Shown here: positions 1 through 7,518 of the stretch, piece after piece
Layout of the letters: each line of letters starts with the position of its first letter
Numbering within the stretch: position 1 is the stretch's first letter
Assembly: GCF_012932495.1 (NCBI RefSeq)
Contig: NZ_JABCNG010000002.1
Location: 664,730 to 728,729 of the forward strand
Length of the DNA: 64,000 nucleotides
From: Novosphingobium sp. SG919
GTDB taxonomy: Bacteria; Pseudomonadota; Alphaproteobacteria; Sphingomonadales; Sphingomonadaceae
Direction: 5' to 3'
Made by a program: the position numbers and the translations under genes
The notes under the pieces: generated by a model
What the model saw: the letters and a program-made list of their open reading frames with translations, nothing else
Database searches by the model: none
What the model was told of the DNA's origin: nothing

Positions 1-642
1 ACCGGGCGGATCGACCAGCTTGGCGCGGTTTCGGTGGCGACGGACACCTTTGCCAGGGCCAACCAGGGCCAGACCAGCGACGGCTCGGTGGCCGCCGCGC
101 AGGAAATCATCGCCATGGCGCGCCAGGCGGGCAAGACCGGGCAAGTGACCATTGCCGCCGCGTTCGGCTGCCCGTTCGAAGGTGAAGTGGCCGAAGACCG
201 CGTTGTGGCCATGGCGCGCGCACTGGCAGAAGCAGGCCCGGTGGAAATCGGCCTGGCTGACACGATCGGCGTGGGCAATCCCGCGCATGTCATCTCTTTG
301 GTGGGCAAGATCCGCGCCGCCGTGCCGCACATTCCCGTGCGGGTGCATTTCCACAACACGCGCGGCACCGGCCTGGCCAATGTCTGGGCCGCGATCGGCG
401 CGGGGGCCGTCAGCGTGGACGCGGCGATCGGCGGGCTGGGCGGCTGCCCGTTTGCGCCGGGCGCGGCGGGCAACGTTTCGACCGAGGACGTGGTCTATAT
501 GCTGGAGCGCGCGCGGATCGGCACCGGGCTGCACCTGCCCGCGCTGGTGGCGGCCAACCACTGGCTGGGCAGCGTGATGGACCGCACTTTGCCGGGCATG
601 GTGGCCAAGGCGCCACCGTTCCCCAAGCCAGCGCAGGCTTGA
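1..642 (+). CDS. HMG-CoA-lyase-like DRE-TIM aldolase, 3' part (truncated by window edge)
   Basis: The frame is open from base 1, so the gene begins upstream of the window; at least 213 residues are visible. The family (hydroxymethylglutaryl-CoA lyase and related DRE-TIM metallolyases) cleaves 3-hydroxy-3-methylacyl-CoA-type thioesters in the cytoplasm. Visible family features are the GLADTIGVG strand, the HFHNTRG metal-site motif with two histidines, and the C-terminal GLGGCPFAPGAAGN loop, whose cysteine is the catalytic cysteine of HMG-CoA lyases. It ends 53 bp before a hydantoinase A gene on the same strand and probably belongs to that operon, together with a CoA-transferase. Such lyases are sometimes mis-assigned; the natural substrate here may be another branched hydroxyacyl-CoA. 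The GTG at 34 is internal, not the start. Confidence 0.85.
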   Translation, partial: TGRIDQLGAVSVATDTFARANQGQTSDGSVAAAQEIIAMARQAGKTGQVTIAAAFGCPFEGEVAEDRVVAMARALAEAGPVEIGLADTIGVGNPAHVISLVGKIRAAVPHIPVRVHFHNTRGTGLANVWAAIGAGAVSVDAAIGGLGGCPFAPGAAGNVSTEDVVYMLERARIGTGLHLPALVAANHWLGSVMDRTLPGMVAKAPPFPKPAQA

Positions 643-695
643 ACATACCTTAGCATCGGCACGCACAAACGCTTTCTTGAAGGGATTGTTGGACG

Positions 696-2744
696 ATGGG
701 TTATCGGCTTGGCGTGGATGTCGGCGGCACGTTTACCGACCTTCTGCTGTTCGACACGCACAGCGGCGCGTTCTGGCGGCACAAGACGCCATCGACGCCG
801 CACGACAGTTCCGAAGGCATCTTGAATGGCGTGACCGCGATCTGCGCCAAGGCGGGCATTGCCGCGGGCGCGATCGACTATTTCCTGCATGGCACTACCG
901 TCGCCACCAATGCCGTTCTGGAAGGCAAGGGCGCGCGCGTGGGCCTGGTGACGACCGAAGGCTATCGCGACATCATGCAGATCGCGCGCAGCTATGTGCC
1001 CGGCGGCCTGGCCGGCTGGATCATCTGGCCCAAGCCGCAGCCGCTGGCCGCGCTGGAAGACACCGTGACGGTAAAAGGCCGCATGGATGCGCAAGGGCAG
1101 GAAGTGCGCCCGCTGGACGAAGCCGACGTGCGCGCGCAACTGGCCAAGCTCAAGGCGCAGGGCGTGGAAGCTGTGACGGTCAGCCTGATCAACGCCTATG
1201 CCAATGGCGCGCACGAGGCGCGGATCGGGCAGATCGCGGCCGACGTGCTGCCCGGCCTGCCGATTTCATTGAGCCACGAAGTGCTGCCGGAAATGCAGGA
1301 ATACGAACGCACGCTGACGACGGTGGCCAATGCCAGCGTGCGCCCGGTGGTGGGCAAGTATGTTTCCAACTTGCGCAACCGCCTGGCCGCCGAAGGGATG
1401 ACCGGCAAGCTCTCGCTGCTGCGGTCCGACGGCGGGCTGATGAGCGCGCAGAAGGCCGAGGAGCACCCGGTCAGCATCCTGATGTCCGGCCCGGCCGGCG
1501 GGGTGACGGGGGCGATCTGGGTGGGCCGCAATGCCGGCATCCGCAATATCCTGACGCTCGACGTGGGCGGCACCAGCACCGACGTGGCGCTGATCGAAAA
1601 TCTTGAGCCGCGCCGCCAGCGCACCACCGAAGTGGGCCATCTTTCGGTGCGCGCCTCTGCGCTCGATGTGAAGACGGTGGGCGCCGGCGGCGGCTCCATC
1701 GCCTATGTTCCCGCGCTGACCAGAGCCCTTCGGGTCGGGCCGCAGAGCGCAGGAGCGGTGCCGGGGCCGGTCGCCTATGGCAAGGGCGGCACGGCCCCCA
1801 CCGTTACCGATGCCAACGTGGTCTTGGGCTATCTGCCCGAAAACCTTTTGGGCGGTACGTTCCAGCTGGACCGCGAAGGCGCCAAGGCGGCGGTGCAGAC
1901 CATTGCCGATGCGCTGGGTATCGGATTGATGGAGGCCGCGCGCGGGATCATCGACATCGTCAACGAGAACATGTTCGGCGCGCTGCGGATGATTTCGGTG
2001 CAGCAGGGCTATGACCCGCGCGATTTCGCGCTGATGGGCTTTGGCGGAGCGGGGCCGCTGCATGTCAATGCCGTGGCGCGGCTGATGGGCAGCTGGCCGG
2101 CGGTCTCTCCGGTCAGCCCCGGCGTGCTCTGCGCGCTGGGCGATGCCACCACGCGCATGCGCACCGAAACCGCGCGTTCGTGGTCGCGCCTGGCGCGCGA
2201 TACGGCGGCGCAAGACCTGGTGGCGGTGCTGGACGAAATGGCGGCGCACGTGCGGGCCGAACTGCTGGCCGATGGCGTGCCCGAAAGCGAGATTGCCACG
2301 AGTTTCGAAGTCGACGTGCGCTATGCCGGGCAGGCCTTCGAAGTGCCGCTTTCGATCACCGCGCAGATCCTGGCCGAGGATGGCATTGCTGGGGTGCTCG
2401 CCCGCTTCGACGAAGAGCACAAGCGGCTGTTCACGTTCAACATGGATACCCCGCACGAGATCGTGAACTTGCGCGCGGTGGCGCTGGGCCGCGCGCTCGA
2501 TCTGCCCGCCGCCGAACTGGAGCAGGGCAACGGCGATCCATCGGCGGCCAAAGTGCGCGACCATGTGCTGTGGATGGACGGGGCCGAACACGCCGCCGTC
2601 ATCTATGACCGCGCGCGGCTGAAGGCGGGGGACGTGATCCCTGGCCCGGCCATCGTCTGCGAAATGGATTCGACCACGCTGATCGAGACCGGGTGCGTGG
2701 GCACGGTCGACAAGGTCGGCAACATCCTGATCAACCTGGCCTGA
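696..2744 (+). CDS. hydantoinase/oxoprolinase family protein, A subunit (HyuA-like)
   Basis: 682 residues, normal for the ATP-binding A subunit of N-methylhydantoinase, acetophenone carboxylase and 5-oxoprolinase-type enzymes. The N-terminus carries the actin/ASKHA phosphate-1 motif VDVGGTFTD (about residues 8-16). A second phosphate-type motif, LDVGGTSTD, starts about residue 288, followed by the conserved GAGGGS stretch (about 336-341). A GAAGGGATTG-type Shine-Dalgarno precedes the ATG. The B subunit follows after 15 bp, so the two should form one complex. The family couples ATP hydrolysis to opening of a cyclic amide or carboxylation of a ketone. The nearby N-carbamoyl hydrolase favours a hydantoin-like substrate, while the CoA-transferase and lyase leave a carboxylase role open. 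Confidence 0.92.
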   Translation: MGYRLGVDVGGTFTDLLLFDTHSGAFWRHKTPSTPHDSSEGILNGVTAICAKAGIAAGAIDYFLHGTTVATNAVLEGKGARVGLVTTEGYRDIMQIARSYVPGGLAGWIIWPKPQPLAALEDTVTVKGRMDAQGQEVRPLDEADVRAQLAKLKAQGVEAVTVSLINAYANGAHEARIGQIAADVLPGLPISLSHEVLPEMQEYERTLTTVANASVRPVVGKYVSNLRNRLAAEGMTGKLSLLRSDGGLMSAQKAEEHPVSILMSGPAGGVTGAIWVGRNAGIRNILTLDVGGTSTDVALIENLEPRRQRTTEVGHLSVRASALDVKTVGAGGGSIAYVPALTRALRVGPQSAGAVPGPVAYGKGGTAPTVTDANVVLGYLPENLLGGTFQLDREGAKAAVQTIADALGIGLMEAARGIIDIVNENMFGALRMISVQQGYDPRDFALMGFGGAGPLHVNAVARLMGSWPAVSPVSPGVLCALGDATTRMRTETARSWSRLARDTAAQDLVAVLDEMAAHVRAELLADGVPESEIATSFEVDVRYAGQAFEVPLSITAQILAEDGIAGVLARFDEEHKRLFTFNMDTPHEIVNLRAVALGRALDLPAAELEQGNGDPSAAKVRDHVLWMDGAEHAAVIYDRARLKAGDVIPGPAIVCEMDSTTLIETGCVGTVDKVGNILINLA

Positions 2745-2759
2745 CGAAAGGGAAAAGCG

Positions 2760-4649
2760 ATGCCTGCAACAATCGTTCAGACCAACCCGACGCCCTTTGC
2801 CAAAGTGGCGATCGACCCCGTCACGCTCGACATCATCGAGAACGCGCTGCGCAACGCGCGCGTGGAAATGGATGCCACGCTGGTGCGCACTGCCATGTCG
2901 CCCGGCATCCGCGAACAGGGCGATGCCTTTCCCCTGATTGCCGACCATACCGGCAAGATGATCGTGGGCCAGTTCGGCAGCTTCATCGGCGGCTTCCTGG
3001 CCAATTACGAAGGCACGCTGGAAGACGGCGACATGATCTTCCTGTCCGATCCCTATTCGGTGGATGGCGCGATCAGCCATTCCAACGATTGGCTGGTGCT
3101 GCTGCCGGTGTTCAAGCAGGGGCGGCTGATCGCCTATACCTCGATGTTCGGGCACCAGAGCGATATCGGCGGCAAGGTCGTCGGCTCGATGCCGATCAAC
3201 GCGCGCTCGATCTATGAGGAAGGCGTGCGCATTCCGCCGGTAAAGATCTGGAAGAAAGGCGAATACAACGCCGATCTGATGAAGCTGGTGATGCACCAGA
3301 CGCGCAAGCCCGATTGGTGCGCGGCCGATCTCAATGCGCTGATTGCCTCGTGCCGCGTGGCCGCGCGCCGCGTGGTGGAGATGGCCGAGCGGTTTGGCGA
3401 CGATGTCTATGTCTCGGCCACGCAGGAATTGCTGGCGCGCAACCACCGCGCGATGAAGACCTTGCTGGCCCAGGCGGTGAGCGAGGAACCGGTCAGCTTC
3501 GAAGACTATATCTGCGACGATGGCATGGGCTTTGGCCCCTATCGCATCAAGTGCACGATGTGGCGCGAGGGCGAGAAGGTCGTGCTCGATTTCGATGGCA
3601 CCGATCCGCAGAGCGTGGCCTCGATCAATTTCTATCTCAATGAAAACATGTTCAAGATGTTCTTCGGCATCTACATGATCATGGTCTTCGATCCGCAGAT
3701 CCTGTTCAACGACGGGTTCTATGACCTGATCGACGTGCGCATTCCCGAAGGTAGCTTGCTGAAACCACGATTTCCCGCCGCGCTGTCGGGCCGCACCCAT
3801 GCGCTGGGCCGCATTTTCGATATTCTCGGCGGGCTGCTGGGGCAAAAGACGCCGCAGTTCCTCAATGCCGCCGGTTTTTCGTCCAGCCCGCACTTGTTCT
3901 ATTCGGGCAACGATACGCGGCCCGGCCAGGGCAATGCCTGGTTCCAGCTGTTCCAGATTGGCTTTGGCGGCATTCCCGGCCGCCCGCTGGGCGATGGGCC
4001 GGATGGCCATTCGCTGTGGCCGGGGTTCACCAACGTGCCCAACGAGTTCCTGGAACGCTATTTCCCGATGATCATCGAACGCTATTCGACCGAGCCGGAT
4101 TCGGGCGGGGCGGGGCTGCATCGCGGCGGCAACGGCATCCACATGACCTATCGGTTTTTGAGCGCCGGGACGATCTCGATCCACGACGATCGCTGGTTCG
4201 TGCCGCCCTGGGGCGTGAATGGCGGCGATCCGGGCAAGCGCGCGCGCAAGATCCTGGAAAAGGCCGACGGCACCCAGGTGATCGTGGGCAACAAGGTGGA
4301 AGACGTGGCGGTGGAGGAAGGCGACCAGTTGCACTTCATCACCTGGGGTGGCGGCGGTTGGGGCGATCCGCTGGACCGCGATCCCGCGCTGGTGGGCAAG
4401 GAAATCGTGCAGGGGCTGGTTACGCCGGTCGGCGCGCGCGCCTATGGCGTGGTGGCCGATGATGTGGGCGTGGTGAACGAAGCCGCCACGGCTGCCCTGC
4501 GCGCGCAGATGCGCGAGGGCCGGGGCGGAGACCTGCCGGTGTTCAACACCGGGCCGGGGCTTGATGCCCTGCGCGCCGCCTGCCAGGCGGAAACCGGGCT
4601 GCCGGCGCCGATCCAGCCGGTGTGGCCGCAGGCAGAGGCGGCGGAGTGA
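2760..4649 (+). CDS. hydantoinase B/oxoprolinase family protein, B subunit (HyuB-like)
   Basis: 629 residues. The opening region (DPVTLDIIENALRNARVEMD) is typical of HyuB subunits, and the glycine-rich C-terminal stretch TWGGGGWGDPLDRDP is the family hallmark seen in N-methylhydantoinase B and acetone/acetophenone carboxylase alpha-type subunits. It starts 15 bp after hyuA with an AAGGGAAAAGCG ribosome site, and the next gene starts 2 bp after its stop, so the genes are almost certainly co-transcribed. It should form the metal-containing partner of the upstream A subunit. Whether the pair hydrolyses (N-methyl)hydantoin, oxoproline or a related lactam, or carboxylates a ketone, cannot be told from sequence. 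Confidence 0.92.
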   Translation: MPATIVQTNPTPFAKVAIDPVTLDIIENALRNARVEMDATLVRTAMSPGIREQGDAFPLIADHTGKMIVGQFGSFIGGFLANYEGTLEDGDMIFLSDPYSVDGAISHSNDWLVLLPVFKQGRLIAYTSMFGHQSDIGGKVVGSMPINARSIYEEGVRIPPVKIWKKGEYNADLMKLVMHQTRKPDWCAADLNALIASCRVAARRVVEMAERFGDDVYVSATQELLARNHRAMKTLLAQAVSEEPVSFEDYICDDGMGFGPYRIKCTMWREGEKVVLDFDGTDPQSVASINFYLNENMFKMFFGIYMIMVFDPQILFNDGFYDLIDVRIPEGSLLKPRFPAALSGRTHALGRIFDILGGLLGQKTPQFLNAAGFSSSPHLFYSGNDTRPGQGNAWFQLFQIGFGGIPGRPLGDGPDGHSLWPGFTNVPNEFLERYFPMIIERYSTEPDSGGAGLHRGGNGIHMTYRFLSAGTISIHDDRWFVPPWGVNGGDPGKRARKILEKADGTQVIVGNKVEDVAVEEGDQLHFITWGGGGWGDPLDRDPALVGKEIVQGLVTPVGARAYGVVADDVGVVNEAATAALRAQMREGRGGDLPVFNTGPGLDALRAACQAETGLPAPIQPVWPQAEAAE

Positions 4650-4651
4650 TC

Positions 4652-5839
4652 ATGAACAACGGTGCATTGCAGGACATTCGCGTGGTGGAACTGGGCCAGC
4701 TGCTGGCTGGCCCGTTCTGCGGACAATTGCTGGGCGACATGGGCGCCGACGTCATCAAGGTGGAGCCGCCGGTAACGGGCGACCCGATGCGCGAATGGGG
4801 CCAGGGCAGCGAAAAGGTGCAGTGGGAAGTGATCGCGCGCAACAAGCGCTCGGTCAGCGCCAACTTGCGCGTGCCCGAAGGCCAGGCGCTGGTGAAGCGG
4901 CTGATCGCCCATGCCGACGTGGTGATCGAGAATTTCAAGCCGGGCACGCTGGAAAAGTGGGGCATGGGGCCCGATGTGCTCTTGGCCGAATTCCCCCACC
5001 TGATCATCGCGCGCATGTCTGGCTATGGCCAGACCGGCCCCTATTCCGACCGCGCCGGGTTTGGCGGGATCGGCGAGGCGATGGGCGGCTGGCGCTATAT
5101 CGTGGGCGAACCCGATCGTCCGCCCAGCCGCATGGGCGTTTCCATCGGGGACACGCTGACCGCCACTTATGGCTGCATGGGCGTGCTGGCCGCGCTGCAT
5201 GTGAAGGACAGGACCGGGCAAGGCCAGGTGATCGACACCGCGCTCTATGAAAGCGTGCTGCAGGTGATGGAAGGCCTGGTGCCGGAATATGATCGCATGG
5301 GCCTGATCCGCGAGCGATCCGGCTCGATCCTCAAGGGCATTGCCCCGTCCAACGTCTATTCCTGCAAGGACGGGGAATTCATGATCGGGGCCAACAAGGA
5401 TTCGCTGTGGAAGCGGCTTGCCACGGCCATGGGGCGGCCCGAACTGGGCGACGATCCGCGCTATGCCACGCACCTGGCGCGGGGCGAGAACCAGACCGAG
5501 CTGGACAACCTGATCAACGATTGGACGCTGACGCTGACCATGGACGAAGTGGATGCGCTGATGATCGCGCATTCGATCCCCGCAGGCCGCGTCTATCGCG
5601 CGCCCGACATGCTGGACGATCCGCACTTCCAGGCGCGCGAAGCGATCATCGAAGTCGAGACCGAACGCTTCGGCCCGCTCAAGATGCAGTCCACGTTCCC
5701 CAAGTTTTCCGCCACGCCCGGCGGGGTGCGACGGCCCGCGCCGGTGCAGGTGGGGCAGCACAACGCCGAAATCTATGGGCAACTGCTGGGCCTGGACGAT
5801 GCGGCGCTGGCCGATATGGCCGCGCGCGGGGTGATTTGA
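4652..5839 (+). CDS. CaiB/BaiF (family III) CoA-transferase
   Basis: 395 residues from the ATG at 4652, which places the family opening DIRVVELGQLLAGPFCGQLL near the N-terminus; a longer in-frame GTG-region start at 4622 would add a non-family tail overlapping hyuB. Family III transferases move CoA between carboxylic acids through an aspartyl-CoA intermediate. The conserved ARMSGYGQTGPY block (about residues 127-138) and the SIGDTLTATYG segment, with the likely catalytic Asp, are present. It sits 2 bp after hyuB and 1 bp before the cysteine hydrolase gene. Its presence suggests that the product of the hydantoinase step, or an organic acid derived from it, enters CoA-ester metabolism and is then cleaved by the lyase at the left edge. 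This pathway order is inference. Confidence 0.92.
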   Translation: MNNGALQDIRVVELGQLLAGPFCGQLLGDMGADVIKVEPPVTGDPMREWGQGSEKVQWEVIARNKRSVSANLRVPEGQALVKRLIAHADVVIENFKPGTLEKWGMGPDVLLAEFPHLIIARMSGYGQTGPYSDRAGFGGIGEAMGGWRYIVGEPDRPPSRMGVSIGDTLTATYGCMGVLAALHVKDRTGQGQVIDTALYESVLQVMEGLVPEYDRMGLIRERSGSILKGIAPSNVYSCKDGEFMIGANKDSLWKRLATAMGRPELGDDPRYATHLARGENQTELDNLINDWTLTLTMDEVDALMIAHSIPAGRVYRAPDMLDDPHFQAREAIIEVETERFGPLKMQSTFPKFSATPGGVRRPAPVQVGQHNAEIYGQLLGLDDAALADMAARGVI

Positions 5840-5840
5840 C

Positions 5841-6476
5841 GTGGCGAAGGACGAAGCCGACCTGGCCGACAACTATGCCGGCGCCTTCGATGGGCGGTTG
5901 CCGTTCGGGACACGCCCCGCGCTCTTGCTGATCGACCTGGTGGAAGCCTATTTCCAGCCCACCTCGCCGCTCTATGCCGGGATCGAGGCTGCGCTCGACA
6001 GTGCGGTGCGGGTGACGGCGGCGGCGCGCGCGGCTGGGCTGCCGGTGATTTTCACCAACGTGGAATACCAGCCCGGTGGCGCCGATGGCGGCGTGTTCTA
6101 CCGCAAGGTTCCCGCGCTCAAGGTGTTCGAGAAGGGCTCGCCGCTTGGTGCTTTTCCTCCCGCACTCGCCCCGCAGGACGGCGATGTGGTGATCACCAAG
6201 CGCTACGCCTCGGCCTTTTTCGCCACGCACCTGGCCGCCACGTTGACGGCGCTGGGCGTGGATACCGTGCTGGTCTGCGGCACCTCCACCTCAGGCTGCA
6301 TCCGCGCCACTGCGCTCGATGCCTGCCAGAACGGCTTCCTGCCCTTCGTGGTGGCCGATGCCTGTGGCGACCGGCACCTGGCTCCCCACGAAGCCAACCT
6401 GTTCGATCTCCAGGCCAAATATGCCGAAGTGGTGAGCGAAGCGCAGGCCCTGGCGCTGATCGCGGGTCTGCGCTGA
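5841..6476 (+). CDS. isochorismatase-family cysteine hydrolase, N-carbamoylsarcosine amidase-like
   Basis: 211 residues from a GTG at 5841 directly after the CoA-transferase stop. The three catalytic positions of the family are visible: Asp32 in LLLIDLVEAYF, Lys120 in VVITKRYASAF and nucleophilic Cys153 in GTSTSGCIRATALD. The spacing and the wording of these motifs, plus the downstream ADACGDRH block, resemble N-carbamoylsarcosine amidohydrolase more than isochorismatase or nicotinamidase. N-carbamoylsarcosine amidase acts directly after N-methylhydantoinase in creatinine breakdown, so the neighbourhood fits: HyuAB would open the ring and this enzyme would release CO2 and NH3 from the carbamoyl acid. 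RutB-type ureidoacrylate hydrolase is a relative and a possible alternative. It is the last gene of the operon; the next gene is convergent, 4 bp away. Confidence 0.85.
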   Translation: MAKDEADLADNYAGAFDGRLPFGTRPALLLIDLVEAYFQPTSPLYAGIEAALDSAVRVTAAARAAGLPVIFTNVEYQPGGADGGVFYRKVPALKVFEKGSPLGAFPPALAPQDGDVVITKRYASAFFATHLAATLTALGVDTVLVCGTSTSGCIRATALDACQNGFLPFVVADACGDRHLAPHEANLFDLQAKYAEVVSEAQALALIAGLR

Positions 6477-6480
6477 CGCT

Positions 6481-7401
6481 TTACTTGCCGTAAGCGGAGG
6501 GCTTTGGCCACCAGGTGAGCGTGTGGGCATCGTGGGCCGAGGTCCAGATGCCGTGCGGGGCAAAGCGCAGGCCGCCGCTGCCGGCCGGCTTGCCCACGCG
6601 CGCGTCGATCGCCATGGTCTTGGCGTCGATCACGGCGAAGACCTGGTCGTCGGTGGTGCGCAGCCAGACTTTGCCGGCGCCGGTGTCGATGTCCCCCCAC
6701 TTGAGGTTGTCGCCCACCTTGACGCGGCCGAGCAGGGCGCCGGTCTGCGGATCGATCCGCGCCAGAGTGCCATCGCCCTGTTCCTGCACCCACACGCTGC
6801 CTTCGCCCGCCGCGAGGAAGCCGGGCGCCTTGCCCAGCGGGGTACGCGCCGTCACCGCGTTGGTGGCCGGGTCGATGCGTTGCAGGCTTTGCTGCTGGGC
6901 GCTCGCCACCCACACCGCGCCTTCGCCAAAGGCCATGTACCATGTGCCCGGATCGACGGGCACCGTGGCGACCACGCTGTTGGTGGCCGGATCGATGCGC
7001 GCAACCACGCCCTTGGCATCGCTCGCCACCCAGATGGATCCGGCGCCGGCCACGACATTGAGTTCGCCTTCCTTGTCGTTGGCGATTCCGCTGGCGATGG
7101 TGGCGACGAGCTTGCCGGTCTTGGTATCGATGCGGTTGACCGTGCGATCAGCGCAGTTGGCCACCCACAGCGCGCCATCGGCAATCGCCATGCCGCCGCA
7201 GGGATGCGCGAGCGGCACGCTCGCCTTCATGCCCTTGAGCGACCATTGTTCCACCCGGCCGCGATTGGTGGCCCAGACGGTGTTGCCATCCACCGCGAGG
7301 AAATCGGCAAAGCCGGGCACTTGCAGCACCACGGGCTTGGGCGCGGCGTGGGCAGCGAGTGGGGCGAGGGCCATGAGTGTGGCGGCAACAAGGCGCTTCA
7401 T
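6481..7401 (-). CDS. exported beta-propeller (virginiamycin-B-lyase/YVTN-like repeat) protein, unknown function
   Basis: 306 residues with a clear Sec signal peptide (MKRLVAATLMALAPLAAHAA). The mature part is a run of about seven repeats of the form VWVAS...VARIDPATN.VVATVPVG, typical of NHL/YVTN/Vgb-like propellers. No catalytic signature is evident, so it is not safe to call it a lyase. A GAGGAAGACAG ribosome site precedes the ATG. It lies downstream of the guanidine/urea operon on the same strand, separated by a strong inverted repeat, so co-transcription is uncertain. It probably acts in the periplasm, perhaps as a binding or quinoprotein-like scaffold. Confidence 0.7.
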   Translation of the reverse strand: MKRLVAATLMALAPLAAHAAPKPVVLQVPGFADFLAVDGNTVWATNRGRVEQWSLKGMKASVPLAHPCGGMAIADGALWVANCADRTVNRIDTKTGKLVATIASGIANDKEGELNVVAGAGSIWVASDAKGVVARIDPATNSVVATVPVDPGTWYMAFGEGAVWVASAQQQSLQRIDPATNAVTARTPLGKAPGFLAAGEGSVWVQEQGDGTLARIDPQTGALLGRVKVGDNLKWGDIDTGAGKVWLRTTDDQVFAVIDAKTMAIDARVGKPAGSGGLRFAPHGIWTSAHDAHTLTWWPKPSAYGK

Positions 7402-7418
7402 CGGCTGTCTTCCTCTTC

Positions 7419-7505
7419 GTCACCCCGGACTTGATCCGGGGGTCCAGCTTGCTTGCTTTCCCGCCGCCCGAAAGAAGCGGGACCCCGGATCAGGTCCGGG
7501 GTGAC
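7419..7505. repeat. REP-like inverted repeat (arms about 26 bp)
   Basis: Left arm 7419-7445 and right arm 7480-7505 are inverted copies: GTCACCCCGGACTTGATCCG and onward against its complement, differing by one inserted G and one transition. The 34-bp centre holds a smaller dyad. The CACCCCGGA-TCCGGGGTG core is reminiscent of intergenic REP elements of sphingomonads and other alphaproteobacteria. It lies between the last gene of the allophanate operon and the propeller gene and may also terminate transcription or stabilise the mRNA 3' end. Confidence 0.75.
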
Positions 7506-7518
7506 GCGGTGTTTGCTA

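Noticed and set aside
1266..4334. Open frame of over 1000 codons antisense to the hydantoinase genes
   Set aside because: It opposes two genes with clear family motifs; its composition (His/Arg/Ala-rich, no domains) is the usual antisense shadow of high-GC coding DNA.
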